From positions 106,661,189 through 106,725,188 of the forward strand of contig OV884009.1 of NCBI GenBank assembly GCA_930367205.1: DNA of 64,000 nucleotides, in the 5' to 3' direction. The notes under the pieces are model-generated. The model saw nothing but the letters and a program-made list of their open reading frames with translations, was not told the DNA's origin and searched no databases. Origin of the DNA: Acanthosoma haemorrhoidale. Its lineage: Eukaryota > Arthropoda > Insecta > Hemiptera > Acanthosomatidae. The position numbers and the translations under genes are program-made. Positions within the stretch are counted from its first letter, which is position 1; the number at the start of each line of letters is the position of its first letter. Below are positions 9,600 to 22,159 of this stretch, piece by piece.

Positions 9600-11400
9600 A
9601 CCGCACGTAAACAAATTATAGTGTGTGGAAATTACGGCGGTATACCCATTATCCGAGTGGCGAGAGGGGCGAGGTGTCTGGTTGGAGCTCCTGTACTATC
9701 CTAAGCAGAATGGCGGCGAGAAAATTATGCGCCGAGGGGAGGGCGTTGCAGATCCGACCATGCTCTTGTAAACTAGTGACCCTGGGAGGGCCTTGCAAAG
9801 TTGAAGGCAAAATAGCAATGGGGTTGGCTAGATGGATGGATAAGGAAAAGAAAATGACAATACATATGGTAGAGAAGATGCCGCGGGAATACGAGGGTAT
9901 TATTGGGTGCGATCTCCTAGGAAAGGTAGGAGCAAAGGTGAGATGCAGAAAGGGGATGTGGTCCATTAGAATAGGAAGAAAATCTTACCGACGTATAAGG
10001 ACCCTAGAGGTCGGCAAGGAGCAAATCGGAGCAGTCAAGCGAGAGGAAGACTGAGAAAAGCAAATTAGGCAAGAGTATGCCGACATTTTCTTCAAAGAGG
10101 GGGATAAACTTGGCCTAACGGGGGAGATGGTACATGAGATACCGCTCAAACAGGATCGTGTGACGTATGTCAAGGAAAGGAGATACCCGCAAGTGCTGAG
10201 ACACCATATCAGGGGGGAGATAGAGGAGTTGAAGAGGCAGGGAATCGTAGTTGACAGCACATCTCCATACAATAGCCCTCTGTGGGCCGTAAAAAAGAAA
10301 GGAGTAGTCGGAGAAGAAAAGTACCGAGTAGTCGTCGACTACAGGAAACTGAATGGGAATACACTCGACAAAAAATACCCCATTCCTCGATTCAAGGACA
10401 TTCTCGACCGACTAAGTGGAGCAACTATATTCAGCACACTCGATCTAAAGGCGGGATATCATCAAATACGGATGCATCAGAGAGATAAGCATTCACATTT
10501 GAACACGGGCACCAAGAGTTCACCAGAATGCTTTTCGGGCTAAAAAATGCGCCGATAACTTTCCAAAGATTAATGGACGAACTCTTGAGAGGCATCGAGG
10601 AATCGTACTACCAGATATATATAGACGATCTCCTAGTTTTCAGCCAAAGCAAGGCAGAACATCAAAAGCACTTGAGACAGGTGTTCCAAAGGATCAGGAA
10701 ATTCGGGCTGAAATTATCGGCGGAAAGATTGCTTGTTGGCCAAGCACAAGTGAGATTTTTGGGCCATATCATCTCAAGAGAGGGAGTGCAACCCGATCGG
10801 CGATCCAGAGGATGACCATTCCGAAGGACGTCAAAGGAATCCGGCGCCTTCTCGGATCGCTGAACTATTACCGAAGGTTCGTACCAGAAATTGCGGAATG
10901 CCTCATCCCGATCAATAATCTACTCCGGAAGGGACAGAAGGTCAATATCACCCCAGAGATGGAGAACATTCGGCGGTGCATGGAACGGGTGCAGGGGGAA
11001 CCTATCCTCGCCTTCCCGAATTTCGCACTCCCGTCCACCATTACCACGGACGCCAGTGAATATGCGTTTGGGGCGGTACTCTCACAATATCGCGAAGGAG
11101 GAGAGAGACCGATCGCATATGCTAGCAGGCGCCTTACCGACCCCGAGAGCAGGTATAGCGTGCTTGGACGGGAACTTTTGGGAATCGTATGGGCGATAGC
11201 GCACTTTCGTCCCTACGTCTTTGGAAGGCGATTTAGAGTCCAAACGGACCATCGACCCCAACAATGGGTGGGGAAGCTGAAGGAGTCGTCGGCGCCCATA
11301 ACCCGATGGATGGAATTCCTTAGCCAGTATCGATGGATATCGTATACAAGCCAGGGCAAGAGAATGTGGTAGCGGATTGGCTGTCGCGTGGAATCGTCGA
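9600..11400 (+). pseudogene. pol pseudogene: reverse transcriptase and RNase H
   Basis: The reverse transcriptase fingers and palm begin near 10127: PYNSPLWAVKKKG, YRVVVDYRKLNG, ATIFSTLDLKAGYHQI. A frameshift near 10490 leads into MLFGLKNAPITFQRLMDELL and the catalytic YIDDLLVF at about 10618-10641. The connection (VRFLGHIISREG) is followed by another break near 10810. RNase H follows at 11045-11250, with TTDASEYAFGAVLSQY, SRYSVLGRELLGIVWAI and QTDHRPQQW. A last shift precedes DIVYKPGQENVVADWLSR at about 11334. The upstream 9600-10050 stretch is where protease should be, but I see no DTG motif there. Confidence 0.85.
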
Positions 11401-11639
11401 CAATGCCATCGAACAAGAGCCGACTGGACCATCGCAAGATATCGGGCAATTCGTCCAGGAATGGTCACCCGGTGAAGAGGGAGCGCGAGACCGGCCCGAG
11501 GAGATTGATACAGAAGACGTCACGGGAGACGGCAGCTCAGCAGAAGCAGCAGGCCGTCGGATATCGAGGACATAATTAATGATAAGAAGCGCCAAATCAT
11601 TTGGATCACAAAGACGTCAGGGCTGCTTAAGACCGAGTA

Positions 11640-12872
11640 TGGCAAGTACGGCCGTTGTAACATCGTGAAGATATGGTCCTCGCCAGGAATTTCGAACGAC
11701 ATGATCTGTTGAGCCCTGAAAGATGCGTCCACGCCAGGAAAGACGCACCACCTTTACGTGGGCAATGCGACTATTTGGGACCGCATCAAACGGCTATGGC
11801 GGACGGAGAGGATTGGGGTCGACCACACATTCATTCAGTGTACCCTGCAAGTGGAAACGATCAGTCAAGAAGAGCGTCAACGGGAGGTTACCCTTGCCTT
11901 TCACCAGGGAAAAACGAACCAACGCGGGATCGAAGCAACCCTGCAGGCCCTCAAGCGCAGATATTTTTGGTGGGGCATGAAGAACACAATCGCGAGCGTT
12001 ATTGGCGCCTGAGACACATGCCTCGCCACAAAATATGACCGACACCCGCCTAGAGCAATGCACGATCTACAAGTGGATACATTTACCTGGAGGGGCTACA
12101 AAGTGGCTAACCGTCATTGACAGGTTTAGTAAAATGGCAATGGCTAAAGTTATAGCAGACCGATCGGCGAAAACGGTTGTGCAGGCATTACGCACATGGT
12201 GCCAATTCTATGGCGTTCCAGAAACTATCGCTTCCGACGGAGGACGGGAGTTTGATAATGCAGATTTGAAGGCCGAGGCGGCGGCTTTAGAGATACGTTG
12301 GCATCTCAACACCCTAGGACACCCGGAGAGTCGGGGGGACATTGAAAGACTACATAGTACGCTCAGTGACCACCTGCGTATCTACCACGGGGAAAAAAAG
12401 GATAGAACCGGGAGCGGCGATGGAGAAGGCCGTCATCGCATAGAACCACTCGGTACATTCCGCCACAGAGTTCTCCCCGGTCGAGACGCTGTTCGGACTC
12501 AGAGAATATCGGAGAGATGAGAGGAGCACAGTAGTAGATGACAACATGGCAGCGTGTGTCGTCAACATTCGTATCACACTGGGGAAGCAGTGGGCGACCG
12601 TACGGAGCAAACTTGAAGAGAAGAAACGCCGGCGGGTTGCGCGAGACAACCTCCAGGTCCGCGATATCACGGGGAAACTAAAAATCGGCGCAGTCCTATA
12701 TCGCCGAAAGAGCTCCAACAGAGGGAAAGAATTAGCACGATACGAGGGGCCTTTCCGGGTGATCACCCTCCGCGAACATAACGTGGTCACCATCGAGAGC
12801 ATCACACCCCCGATAAAACGAAGGACGGTGCATTTGGAGCAGCTGAAATTTCTAGCGGCGGAATCAGAGTGA
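11640..12872 (+). pseudogene. pol pseudogene: integrase
   Basis: Integrase segments in several frames. The zinc-binding domain is RRYFWWGMK (about 11959) with a CDTCLATKYDRHPP-like block, interrupted by TGA near 12011. The catalytic core is in 12002-12520: TVIDRFSKMAMAKVIADRSA, WCQFYGVPETIASDGGREFD and then GHPESRGDIERLHSTLSDHL, which carry the first Asp, the second Asp and the Glu region of the DDE triad. After a further frameshift the C-terminal part 12546-12872 contains YEGPFRVITLREHNVVTI, like the GPY/F module. It is followed by non-coding sequence up to the 3' LTR. Confidence 0.85.
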
Positions 12873-13113
12873 AGGGTCTACAAACACCTAGTCGGCGTAT
12901 CACGCACTCGAGTCGAGTGTTGTGTTTATACGTTATTTGTTTTTTCTCTTTGTGTTCGTATTATAATTCTTCTGTGTACAATGGAAGAACGTTTTTGTTT
13001 TGCGTCTGTTTATCTTATCAGTGTCATTTCATTTCGTTTGTAAACTAAAATTTTTTTTTATTTTTACTTACATGTATAAGTTTACGGGGAATGCCCGTAA
13101 ACTGGTAGGGGGG

Positions 13114-13278
13114 TGTTATGGCTAGTGGCAAGACATTGTTAAGCCTAATGTAAACAAAGCCTGGGTATTGATAGAGGATGAGAACAGAATAAAGCAAGTT
13201 AACAATCGAACCTGTGTGCATTATTATCATCCATATTCTCTCATTTTCTTTGATCGTCTACAGCCGGGAGACGATAAC
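13114..13278 (+). repeat. 3' LTR of gypsy element
   Basis: It begins TGTTATGGCTAGTGGCAAG directly after the polypurine tract TAGGGGGG and ends about GACGATAAC, pairing with 8062-8241. Confidence 0.85.
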
Positions 13279-15640
13279 TTATATATATAAGTTAATGATC
13301 GTCAACGAAAAACTTGAAGGAAAAAGGAAAGAGGTTGAACGTAATCACAGATCGAGAGTTGTCACAAGACTGTTTTTATTGAGCCTTTAAAAGCCTCTCT
13401 AAATACATTCGGGATGTTTACATCCTGATGACTTGTGGATTAGGCCTACAATGTCCGAACCTTAACTTGTATATATAAATCAAGGATAAGTTCAAGTTGA
13501 TTGTGAATATCCTTTCCCTGTATTATAGTAACAATGTACACATAGTACATGTAAATAATTATTTAGTTACTTTTCCACCTCTCTTTGCAAAACTGAAATG
13601 TTTTTTTTGCTAGGTTCCAGGGTCAGATGTTTTATTAAATTATCATAGTATTACCTATTTGTTTTTCTGGCATGATTTGTTTTTCGAAGCGTCGAACTCT
13701 GTTATGAGGAACATAACCTTTTCCATTGGGTTTAGTAACAAAGAGCCAATTTTTTTTCAGTTCAGACCTGTTAAAAAAAATAAACTTATATGTGCTTTTG
13801 TTGTATCATACTATTATCTATTTATTAAAATATGTACAATGTGATATATACATATATATGTGTGTGTGTGTATATCACATTGTGCATAATGTATATACAT
13901 AATAAGTACTTTCTATGTATGTTTTTAAGTATTTCAAATAGATCTGTTTAACTGTAAAATTAAAAAAAAAAGGAAGCTAAAGAAAAACGTTTAAAATAAC
14001 GACAGTTAACATGATGTAATTTATTACTTGTTGTTAATTATCTTATCCAATATTTTTATTGGCTAGAAGTAGGGAAAATAAGGCACAAACCATGCTAATA
14101 TCTCACCGTCAACCTTTTGGGTTAACCCGGCCCCTGAGGATAACACCATGGATTTATTTAGATAAATGTCCTAGAATGGTATGGACCCTGGCTTTCCTTA
14201 CCGAGATACTAGTTTTAACTCGTCAAATACTCATTAAGAAAAATAGTGGGATAATTGTTCACAATTTATAAATATTATATAGGATGGGTTAGCAATGTTT
14301 TCTAGTAGTTTTTAATGAAAAGTTGTTATTTCCTTAGTTTTTCATGAGACATGTCAATTCCAAGTCAAAAAATGTTTAGTTGCTCTCAGGAGAAAGATGA
14401 ACATAACAGTTTTCTATTTCTAATGGAAAGGTATTTGTCACCAGAAATTAATTTTACTATTTTTTTCATAAAATAAAATTTACTCAAAGCACAATTGTAC
14501 TTTTGTTTACAGAACTTGGTAATAAAAGAGTAGCGGGTTTTTCATGGTAAGTTAAAGTAGGTAAGAGTCACTTTTTAGGTAAAAAGAATAGCTTCGGATA
14601 AATTCCTTAAATACAATTTTTTCAAATCAGTTTTAAAAAGGAACCTCTATTTGTCAAGTGTAAAATTAAATGTGCATTGTCTGAATAAAAATCTTATTTT
14701 TATTTAGTAGCATAAATGAAATAACATAACACAAGGGTGGTACACAATACTGATTATTTCAAGGAAATTGGCCCAGATAATGATAGCAGTATGAACTTGT
14801 GATTCTATGTAACAAATAATGCATTTCTAACTGTTTTTAGTAATAACAGTAATAATTCTGTATAAATATTAATTTGTTTAAATAAACAATAATAGGAAAT
14901 AAAATTTATAAAAATCCTTTTAAGTGCTACCCTATATATAATGTTAATATATATTTCATCTATCCACTGTTGCTTCAACTTAACTTTTATGAGAATAACC
15001 AAAGATTACTGTTCTGAGTTTTCATCGGAAATTGAACCATCATGTTGGTCATAGTAGATATCTTAAGTAATCCTTTCTTACATAAATGCGTGCATTTAAA
15101 TTATAAGTTTATCGTATTTATGTCAATGAAACATTTTACTTTAGTAGTTATTTGAAGCTAGTAGAAAAATCTCAAGTTTTCAAAACTTTTGTTTAATGAA
15201 ACGAAGGTATTGCCTATCATCAATATCTCAAATCCAAAACCAGCATCAACCTACTTTTTAATTTTTAATCCCCTAACACGGGATCCATGTCCCAGACAGG
15301 GTCCCTAATGGACTTCTACATTGGTGGGTTTAAGGGACCATGGGGTATTTCATAGCTTGTGGTGTGGGTATTCTGGTGCAGTTAGGTTTACTGCATTGGT
15401 CCACATACCTTAGTTGTTTATTTAAACTGGTCTTATTTTACTCTCAGTTCTGCTTTGTTTGTTATCCTTAAACTTAAAACTTCCAACTTACATACAAAAA
15501 ATTGCTTTATTGTTTGCCTTGAAACTATACTCAATAGTTATTTTATCGTAGTGCACTTAAAACTAGTTTTCTAATTAATTTTCAAGAGTGCTTTCAAGCA
15601 ATCTTTTTACACAGTCTCTTCCTTATATTTATATTTACAT
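13279..15640. other. AT-rich sequence, no recognised gene
   Basis: No exon or element could be recognised. It contains a mixed (TA)n/(TG)n microsatellite at about 13845-13876 and a GC-richer patch around 14090-14220 that reads like old repeat DNA but was not classified. Confidence 0.45.
13843..13876 (+). repeat. TA/TG microsatellite
   Basis: Alternating ATATATACATATATATG and TGTGTGTGTGTGTATAT. Confidence 0.8.
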
Positions 15641-17500
15641 TCCTAAAACTAACTTACTTCTAAATATAAAGCGACTTCACTCCATCTTTCAAGCTAAACT
15701 GGACAATCAAATGGAGCATTCGCCCTCTTGCCTGTACCAAAACTTGTTAAGTGAGCACGACACGCTCTGTGGCATCTCTGTCCCAGCAATGTGAGAAGTC
15801 GGGGTGTTCAGTTCTTTTATGCTCGTAGAGTTTGGATCAAAATCTGCCATGTACCAATAGCACCTAGGAACTCCAGTAGTCAGGGAGTAGTCCACTTCAC
15901 CCTCAGCCTGTTCATAACCGAGGGGGAGTACTTCATCAGTTTACTCCCTCTTGTGGCAGTGATCCACCTGGCATTCTACACCTAATTGATCCAGTCGTTA
16001 AGGTGGTCCTTCAAATTTCTAGGTCCATCTTTGATCGTCCTTCAAAGGGGAGGTGGAAACTTTCTAACATTTTAAGCCTCTTGTGACTGGGAATCTGATT
16101 CCCACACCGTGCCACCAATTCTGGCAAAGTTATTAGTGACTGAAGTCACTCTGTCCGATAGATGATCGAAGTGGGGTTAAAAGTTCATTTTCTTTCCTTG
16201 TCTCACACCTACATAGGTGAACTCAGTCCACACATTTATAGACCTCCCTCAGATTTCCAAGCGAATAGAGTGACCACGGTCTGGCATTTTCTCTCACACT
16301 AGGACCAGGTGGATGCTGTCTTCTTCCCACCATGATCATCTTTCTTAATGCGCACCACTCTTCCAAAAAGATAGCACAAGCGCCAGGATCTTCGGACGAC
16401 CTCATCTTGGGAGTCCGTTACCAAATCATCCACATGGGCTACCACAGTCAGGTCATTAATGCCACAAGGACCTTGTTAAATAAAGGTCAGAACTGACCCC
16501 TGGGGACTTCATTGCTCCACAAGTGCCTCCACCTCGTATGATTTTCCCCTGATGACCACCCTTCGTTGGTTGATGAAGCAGCCCACTAATTCATAGAGGT
16601 TTCTGGGTGTTTCTAGTTCCTGGGACTCCCTTATCACAAAGGTCCCTAAGGTGGAGAGCAGAGGACATATCAGACACCAAGACTGATGTTTTTGGAGCAA
16701 GTCTCTATTATGTCACCCCAAAACCTATCCAGGGCGCGTTAGCCGAGCTTCTCCCTTTACTTGAGCCACACTGCCGTGGGTGCCCCCCTCTATTAAACAC
16801 CTGCCGCAGCACCGAAAACATCCGCTTCAGGACTTTGAGTAGGCTAATGGCCCTGTAGCTCTTGGTAGCTGTAGGATCCTGGTAAGTGCGCGCCCTTAGG
16901 GATCTAATACAGTTCTGCCCTCAGTCAATCCCTAAGGAAATATCTGTGGTACAGGCACTCGTTAACAATTTCAACATTGAGCTTATCCAGTTTTATGTTT
17001 TTCAATAGTGAGGCATTGGTCCCATATATCCAATGGAGGATACAGGTCTCAATCCTCTTCTGGTACTGCACTCCAAGACCCTTGTAATAAGCCCAGAGGT
17101 TTTCACAGACCTTATTAGTTGATCTTGCACCTCTTGCCCTGTAGACTTTTCTCTTGACTTTCGTTAAAGCAGGTTTCCACCATGGAATGCAGGTCTTCTG
17201 AGGCTTTCTTCACTGGAGGACGACTTCCCGGGCAAGGGTCCTTTATTGCTGCTGTTAGGGATGCCACTTGGTGTTGATGCTCTCATCGTCCTGGTGTTTG
17301 TTTTCTTGGAGAGCCCACTTATCTTCCACAAGCCCTCCTTCCACAATTTGGCCACCCATTACTGAAGGGTCCCATCTTTCCTGGGTAGTCACCCATTTGA
17401 ATACTGGCCATCCTGACCTTTTTCACTTAGATAAATGCATTAGCTATCATAGGACATGCAATTTTGGGCCAGGGTCTTGAGTGAAGCTACCAATTATTCA
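15640..17500 (-). pseudogene. R1-like non-LTR retrotransposon (LINE) remnant
   Basis: Read on the minus strand, the decayed pol gene runs from about 17450 down to 15700. Early parts include RTVL.P.GRALTR and a RATGPLAYSKS stretch that resemble the palm entry of R1-type reverse transcriptases. Near 16510-16700 ELETPRNLYELVGCFINQRR and then VIRGKSYEVEALVEQ lead to SPQGSVL, the conserved region before the catalytic block. VVAHVDDLVTDSQDEV at about 16400-16450 occupies the position of the catalytic YADD and has lost its Tyr. The 3' part at 15707-15930 (VDYSLTTGVPRCYWYMADFD) matches the C-terminal region after RT that ends in a zinc-finger in this clade, although Cys/His residues are mostly lost. 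Many stops and shifts. Clade assignment is by eye. Confidence 0.7.
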
Positions 17501-17575
17501 GTCCTCTAAATCCAAAGCAGTTGTGTTGTCATTCTTCACTTATCCAGTTGTTGAATCATATTGAGAGTTGATTTC

Positions 17576-17625
17576 TTATAACTGCAATGAGGACAAATGA
17601 AAAACAGTCCTTATTGCAGTTATAA
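17576..17625. repeat. Near-perfect 19-bp inverted repeat
   Basis: Arm TTATAACTGCAATGAGGAC (17576-17594) pairs with GTCCTTATTGCAGTTATAA (17607-17625) around a 12-base loop. The only non-Watson-Crick position is a G-T pair in the transcript of the plus strand. Confidence 0.8.
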
Positions 17626-17639
17626 AAGATCATATTCTA

Positions 17640-18480
17640 ATAAGTTTTTTCTCTCCTCTGATGACCATGACCATCTGTTAAATGTTTCTTGTAAGTTTTT
17701 GGCTATTCTGCTTTAAAACTGCAATGGAATAGTACTAGCAAGTTAAAATTAAAAAAAATTCAAATAAAAAGTTATAAACCAACAAATAGACGATATAATC
17801 TCCCTGGCAAAAATTACACAACACTATTCATTTTTTGTTAAGGCATAAAACACATGATTTTTTTCTACTACTTTTCTTATTTTTTTCTTTATATTTTTTT
17901 AGTACTATTTATTAAAGTCAATGGTTAATTCATTAAAAAATAAAATTTATAGAGGAAAACAAAAAATGTTAACACTTTATTTGAACTTTTTTTACATATT
18001 AAAATAAAATAAAATAAAATTGTTGCTTTCCACCAAAAATTTAAGAAAATAAAAGTCAATAATTTAAAAAAAGGCCCAATATAGCACTCATGTCGAAGAA
18101 ATACTTAAGAAGAATGAACATTTACAAGTTTAACCCTCCCAACAAACACCAGGTGAAGAAAATCACACTTAATACCGGAAAGATACTTTCGGGCCCCACT
18201 TTGTCGTTTGCTAATTTTCTTGATTTAATTTATATAAACTCATTTGATATTCATAAATTAATAAAATTTATGCAATATAAATGTGAACCAAAATAGTTTT
18301 TAAATATTTATTATTATAAAAATACAAAAAAAATGGTTTAGACTGCATCATTCTGTGGTATCTTGGAAATAATCTAGAGATGAAATTAATTAACTGGGAA
18401 ATACTGAAGAATGCTTGAGTCACACGGCACAGTTGATGTACAGGAAACAGAGATTCCACCAATGCTACTCAATTAAACTA
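17640..18480. other. AT-rich sequence, no recognised gene
   Basis: It contains an (AAAAT)n run at about 18000-18018. A 68-codon open stretch at 18090-18296 has no recognised similarity. Confidence 0.45.
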
Positions 18481-19625
18481 GTTGCCTTTGATTGTGGAAT
18501 GTAGAGGCCCAAGCTGATATTTATTTTTATCTATGGAGGTTTTTTAACAATATAGTATGGTTCGGTCACAACCATTATCCCACTCATAGCATGCAATGTT
18601 TCAAAGCCATCAAGGGTATGTGCACATTGAAATCTGTTATTGAACACAAATTGCAAAACCACATCAAAATATGAGGGATCAACCTCCACATTAGGTCGTA
18701 AAACATTTGACATTTTCAATAATATTGCTTCATGATGACTTGATGAAAAACCAAGAGCTGATAACATATCCATTAGATGTCTTACGTTGAACTTTCGATA
18801 CAGATATACTCTTAACTGCTGTTTCAACTACTCTCATTCGTTCTACTTTGGGGTCTCTCTTATTATTTTGATTACAATTTTCAGTCAGTATTTCTGAAAC
18901 AAGTTTTGTGCACTGTTTCTGCTATCACTATGCCATTGTCATATTTTTTCTAATAGCTCAAGGGAAAACTGGCATTCGTCTGCATTTCGGTCAAGACAAT
19001 CATACATAAATTTTATAGCTTTCTTGACATTAGTTGCTGGCCAATAACCTCTTTTCCCCCCACTTGATGGTGCCTTATGAAACTTCTTGATACAAGCATC
19101 ATCATCAATCATGGTAAATACCATCAACTTCCAGCAACTCTGACACATTTGAAATTCTGGCTCTTTTTTCAGTTGCTTTCAGGACAGATATCCTTGTTGT
19201 GCCCAATTCCAAAGTATGTACAATAGCTCTTCTTGACAGTGATAGCTTTTTTTGACTGTTTACCAACTTGTCACTAATTTCTTCACCACAAAAAAAAAAC
19301 AGTAATTATTGAAAGTAAACCCTTCACTAGATGATCTGAGTGTTGGTCGCTCAGTAGACTGTGAAGCACTATCACTATTATCATGACGGAGAGTGGGTTT
19401 GATCACCTTTTAGTTATTGTACCACTTTTGACATGCACTATGTACACTTACCTCTTGCACTTAAGCCTTGTAAAAACCGTTCATTTTTCACATTTCCTCG
19501 TTTGAAACTTGATTGCAGAAGAGTGTTGACTTCTTTCACTTTCACCAAAATGTCACTATCACTCAACCTTTTTTCACAAATGAAACAACTAGTATCTTAT
19601 GAAGAGGCCATAATAATTCACTAAG
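18480..19625 (-). pseudogene. Broken member of a multicopy zinc-binding orphan gene family (N-terminal half)
   Basis: Minus-strand reading from about 19620 downwards. It starts with SCFICEKRLSDSDILVKVKE, a Cys-pair segment, then an RFLQGLSARGKC-like region. After several stops it gives NNYCFFFCGEEISDKLVN, the CFFCGEE block that I associate with a repetitive invertebrate protein family, then CRRMPVFP/ECQFSLELLEKI (18939-19148). The longest intact piece is 18531-18827, with VRHLMDMLSALGFSSSHHEA and FETLHAMSGIMVV, matching the LGFSSSY and THAMAG-like blocks of the same family. Frameshifts and stops separate all blocks. The function of the family is not established; its high copy number suggests it travels with mobile DNA. 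Recognition is from memory of the family pattern. Confidence 0.55.
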
Positions 19626-20016
19626 TAACAACCAAATGCAAATGAGGATCTGAAACGACTAGAGATAACAACAGTAAGCAGAACAATAAGGAGGGGGTAC
19701 ATTCCAATGGAGCCTATACCTGGGAACCCCTCTCTTGTCAACTATTCATGACCTTTGAATATGTTTAACTTTCATTCTCAACTTCCGTTCTTCACTTATA
19801 TTCTCTCTCTTTGTAATTCATGTTAGAAGTGGAAAACAAGTAGATAGTATTGATAACCTTCGGAAATTTGACAATGATATGACATTTTTCGAAACTTTTC
19901 TCAAATTTGACGGAACATAGCATCAGAGCCAATGGAAGAAACTTTACATATTAAACTTGCAGTAAATTTTATCCGCTATAAGTTTTATAGAGGCATTTTT
20001 TTCTAAAAAATGTACG

Positions 20017-20260
20017 TGTTGACACTGGTACATTATTTTGGGTCGTCACATGCCACCTGATGGGGGGTATGGGGCGTATGACTAACCTAATCAAAGCCTG
20101 AGTCACCGGTGAGTAGCCATCTTGTCGGTGTGATTAAATCTCATTAAAGATACATATTGGGAGCCTTATTTGCGAGGTAGTGTTATCCGTTGTATTACCT
20201 TAATATTAGAGAACTTGAAAGTGGTGTGCTGAGCCGCAATAACGAGAAGTGTTAGGAACA
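20017..20260 (+). repeat. Putative Pao/BEL LTR
   Basis: The 244-bp segment begins TGTTGACACTGG and ends GTTAGGAACA, giving TGTT/AACA inverted ends. TTGTTGGCAGTGGTGCGAGACC follows, a likely primer-binding region for the Pao/BEL remnant that begins about 140 bp further on. No matching second LTR was found downstream. Confidence 0.55.
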
Positions 20261-20402
20261 TTGTTGGCAGTGGTGCGAGACCAGGTAAGCAAAATTCTTT
20301 CTTATATCTCCCCGGTGTGGCAATCCATATTATACAGTCTATGTATTCAGTCCAAATACCCAGGTGTTGGGTGTTTTGGCATGTACATATGACATGTGAC
20401 TT

Positions 20403-22015
20403 ATGCGTTACATACTGGTAATAAGTAATTATGGCATCACTTCAGTGCCCTTTCAGGCTATTCGCTCGGTAGTTCAGCAGTCTTATGAAGAAGGGAATCG
20501 ATTTCCTGAAGCAATACGGATCTTGTGGAAGGATATACATGTTCACGATATAGTCTCAGGTCCTGAGTCTGATGAGAGTACTCTTTAGCTCCAGAAGGAG
20601 CTAACGCAATTCTGCACTGCGGTGGATTTTCCCTTCACAAATGGTTGAGCAGTAATCCATCATTTTTCTCGTGCTTTTCATCTCAATCTTCTGAAACTGT
20701 TTGTTTTCCATTAGTTATTATAGACTCAATTCACAAGATATTGGGTATGCAGCGGTAACCCAAGTTGGATGTTTTCAACTATTTTGGCGGATTGGATGTT
20801 CGTTACTCTAAGCACAGTATTCTGTCAAATACAACATTATTTGATCTGTATGAGTTGGATTCAGCGTTGCTGAAATGTGTTTGGCTGTTACATCATAATT
20901 TTTATGATGAATTCATAAATACCTTACGCGAATACCTTAATAAGCTTGTAAGAGGCCTTTGCGTCCATCGTTGCAGTCGTTGGCACCCTTTGTAGATCCC
21001 TTGGGGTGTTTAAGGGTGGGCGGCCATTTATCTAACTCATTGTTGTCCTGGTCAGCAAAACATCCGCTGTTACTTCCAAAGAAGAGCCATTGTGGAGTAC
21101 TAACGTGTTAATAATTTTCACATTGGGCCTCAGACCCTTCAGGCATTGTTGAGCCGGGACAACTGGATTGTAGCTGGTAGATCACTTATTCACAAGGTTG
21201 TACGCGAATGTGGGGTTGCTTTCGATTCCGCTCTAAACCACTGCATCCTTTATGGGAATTTGCCTGAGGCTGGAGTCGTTCCACCTGGTAGAGCCTTTGT
21301 CCATGTAGAGTCGACTTCGCGGGACCTTTGAGTGTCAGATAATCGAGACTTCATAAGTCTGCAGAGGGAAGGCCTACATTTGTGTTTTCGTATGTATGGC
21401 AACTAAGGCCGTTCATATTGAACTAGTGTCGTCTCTCTCGACTGATGCATTTCTTGCCTGCCTAGATCGCTAGATAGATGTACTGTCGTTTATAGCGATC
21501 AAGGGAGTAATTTTGTTGGTGCGGCCCATCAGCTTGGAGAGATTAAAGAATTTCTCCACAAGTTGAAAGACCCTATTGTGAACGATCGACTATCCAGTCC
21601 AAACTTGGTTTGGCATTTCAATCCTCCTTACAGTCCAAACTTTGGAGGCCTCGGGGAGTGTAAAGTCAATTAAAACACATTTGGTTAGGCTCATGTCAGC
21701 TCATTCTTATACCTTTGAGGAACTGTGTACTATTCTAACCAAAATAGAGGCGATATTGAACTCGTGACCCCTTTACCTTATGTCAAGTGATCCCAATGAC
21801 AATGAGGTGCTCGCTCCTGGACATTTCTTGGTCGGTGGACCTACCTTGCTCTGCCTGAGGTCCCATTAGATGATGTGAACCTCAATCGCTTGTCACATTG
21901 GCAACTCCTCCAGCAGATCTGTCAGAGATTCTGGCATCGGTGGTCAGCTGAGTATCTCCACTCAATGCAGCAAAGATCGAAGTGGAGTAAGGAATCTCGT
22001 AACATTGAGCTTGGT
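20403..22015 (+). pseudogene. Pao/BEL pol remnant (reverse transcriptase to integrase)
   Basis: Plus-strand decayed pol. The reverse transcriptase palm is seen in ITSVPFQAIRSVVQQSYEEG and ILWKDIHVHDIVSG (20500-20560); the catalytic YVDD has become HVHD. FPLHKW and the LDVFNYFGGLDVRYS part follow. At 20985-21080 there is the PLGCLRVGGHLSNS-like entry to the integrase N-terminal region, then HPLLLPKKSHCG. The integrase core is spread over 21400-21660: VIYSDQGSNFVGAAHQLGEI-like residues and NPPYSPNFGGLGE, that is the second Asp and the region of the Glu. The C-terminal RLSHWQLLQQICQRFWHRWS at about 21885-21950 is characteristic of Pao/BEL integrases. Gag, protease and early RT are missing between the putative LTR and 20403. 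Confidence 0.8.
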
Positions 22016-22159
22016 TAAATGTTTCTTTTGAAATCTTCCTCTGCTCCTACTTTGCAGTAGACTAGAAGAAGAGTAGTTTTTGGAACACCCGAGGGCTCGG
22101 ATGGAATAATCCAAGTTGTAGTAAAAATGCCGGTTGGCGATGCCTGTATCAGCTCTAGT

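Larger units (their letters stand above)
8062..13278 (+). mobile_element. Degenerate Ty3/gypsy LTR retrotransposon with both LTRs
   Basis: Complete layout of a gypsy element: 5' LTR, primer-binding site, gag with zinc knuckles, pol (reverse transcriptase, RNase H, integrase), polypurine tract AGGGGGG, 3' LTR. All genes carry stops or frameshifts, so the copy is dead, yet motifs remain clear. Base composition is markedly more GC-rich than the surrounding AT-rich DNA. Both ends lie against TATATA runs, so a short AT target duplication is possible but cannot be proven. The integrase is related to the fragment at 1-850. Confidence 0.9.

Noticed and set aside
14059..14271. 70-codon ORF in a GC-richer patch
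   Set aside because: No recognised domain, no splice context, likely old repeat DNA.
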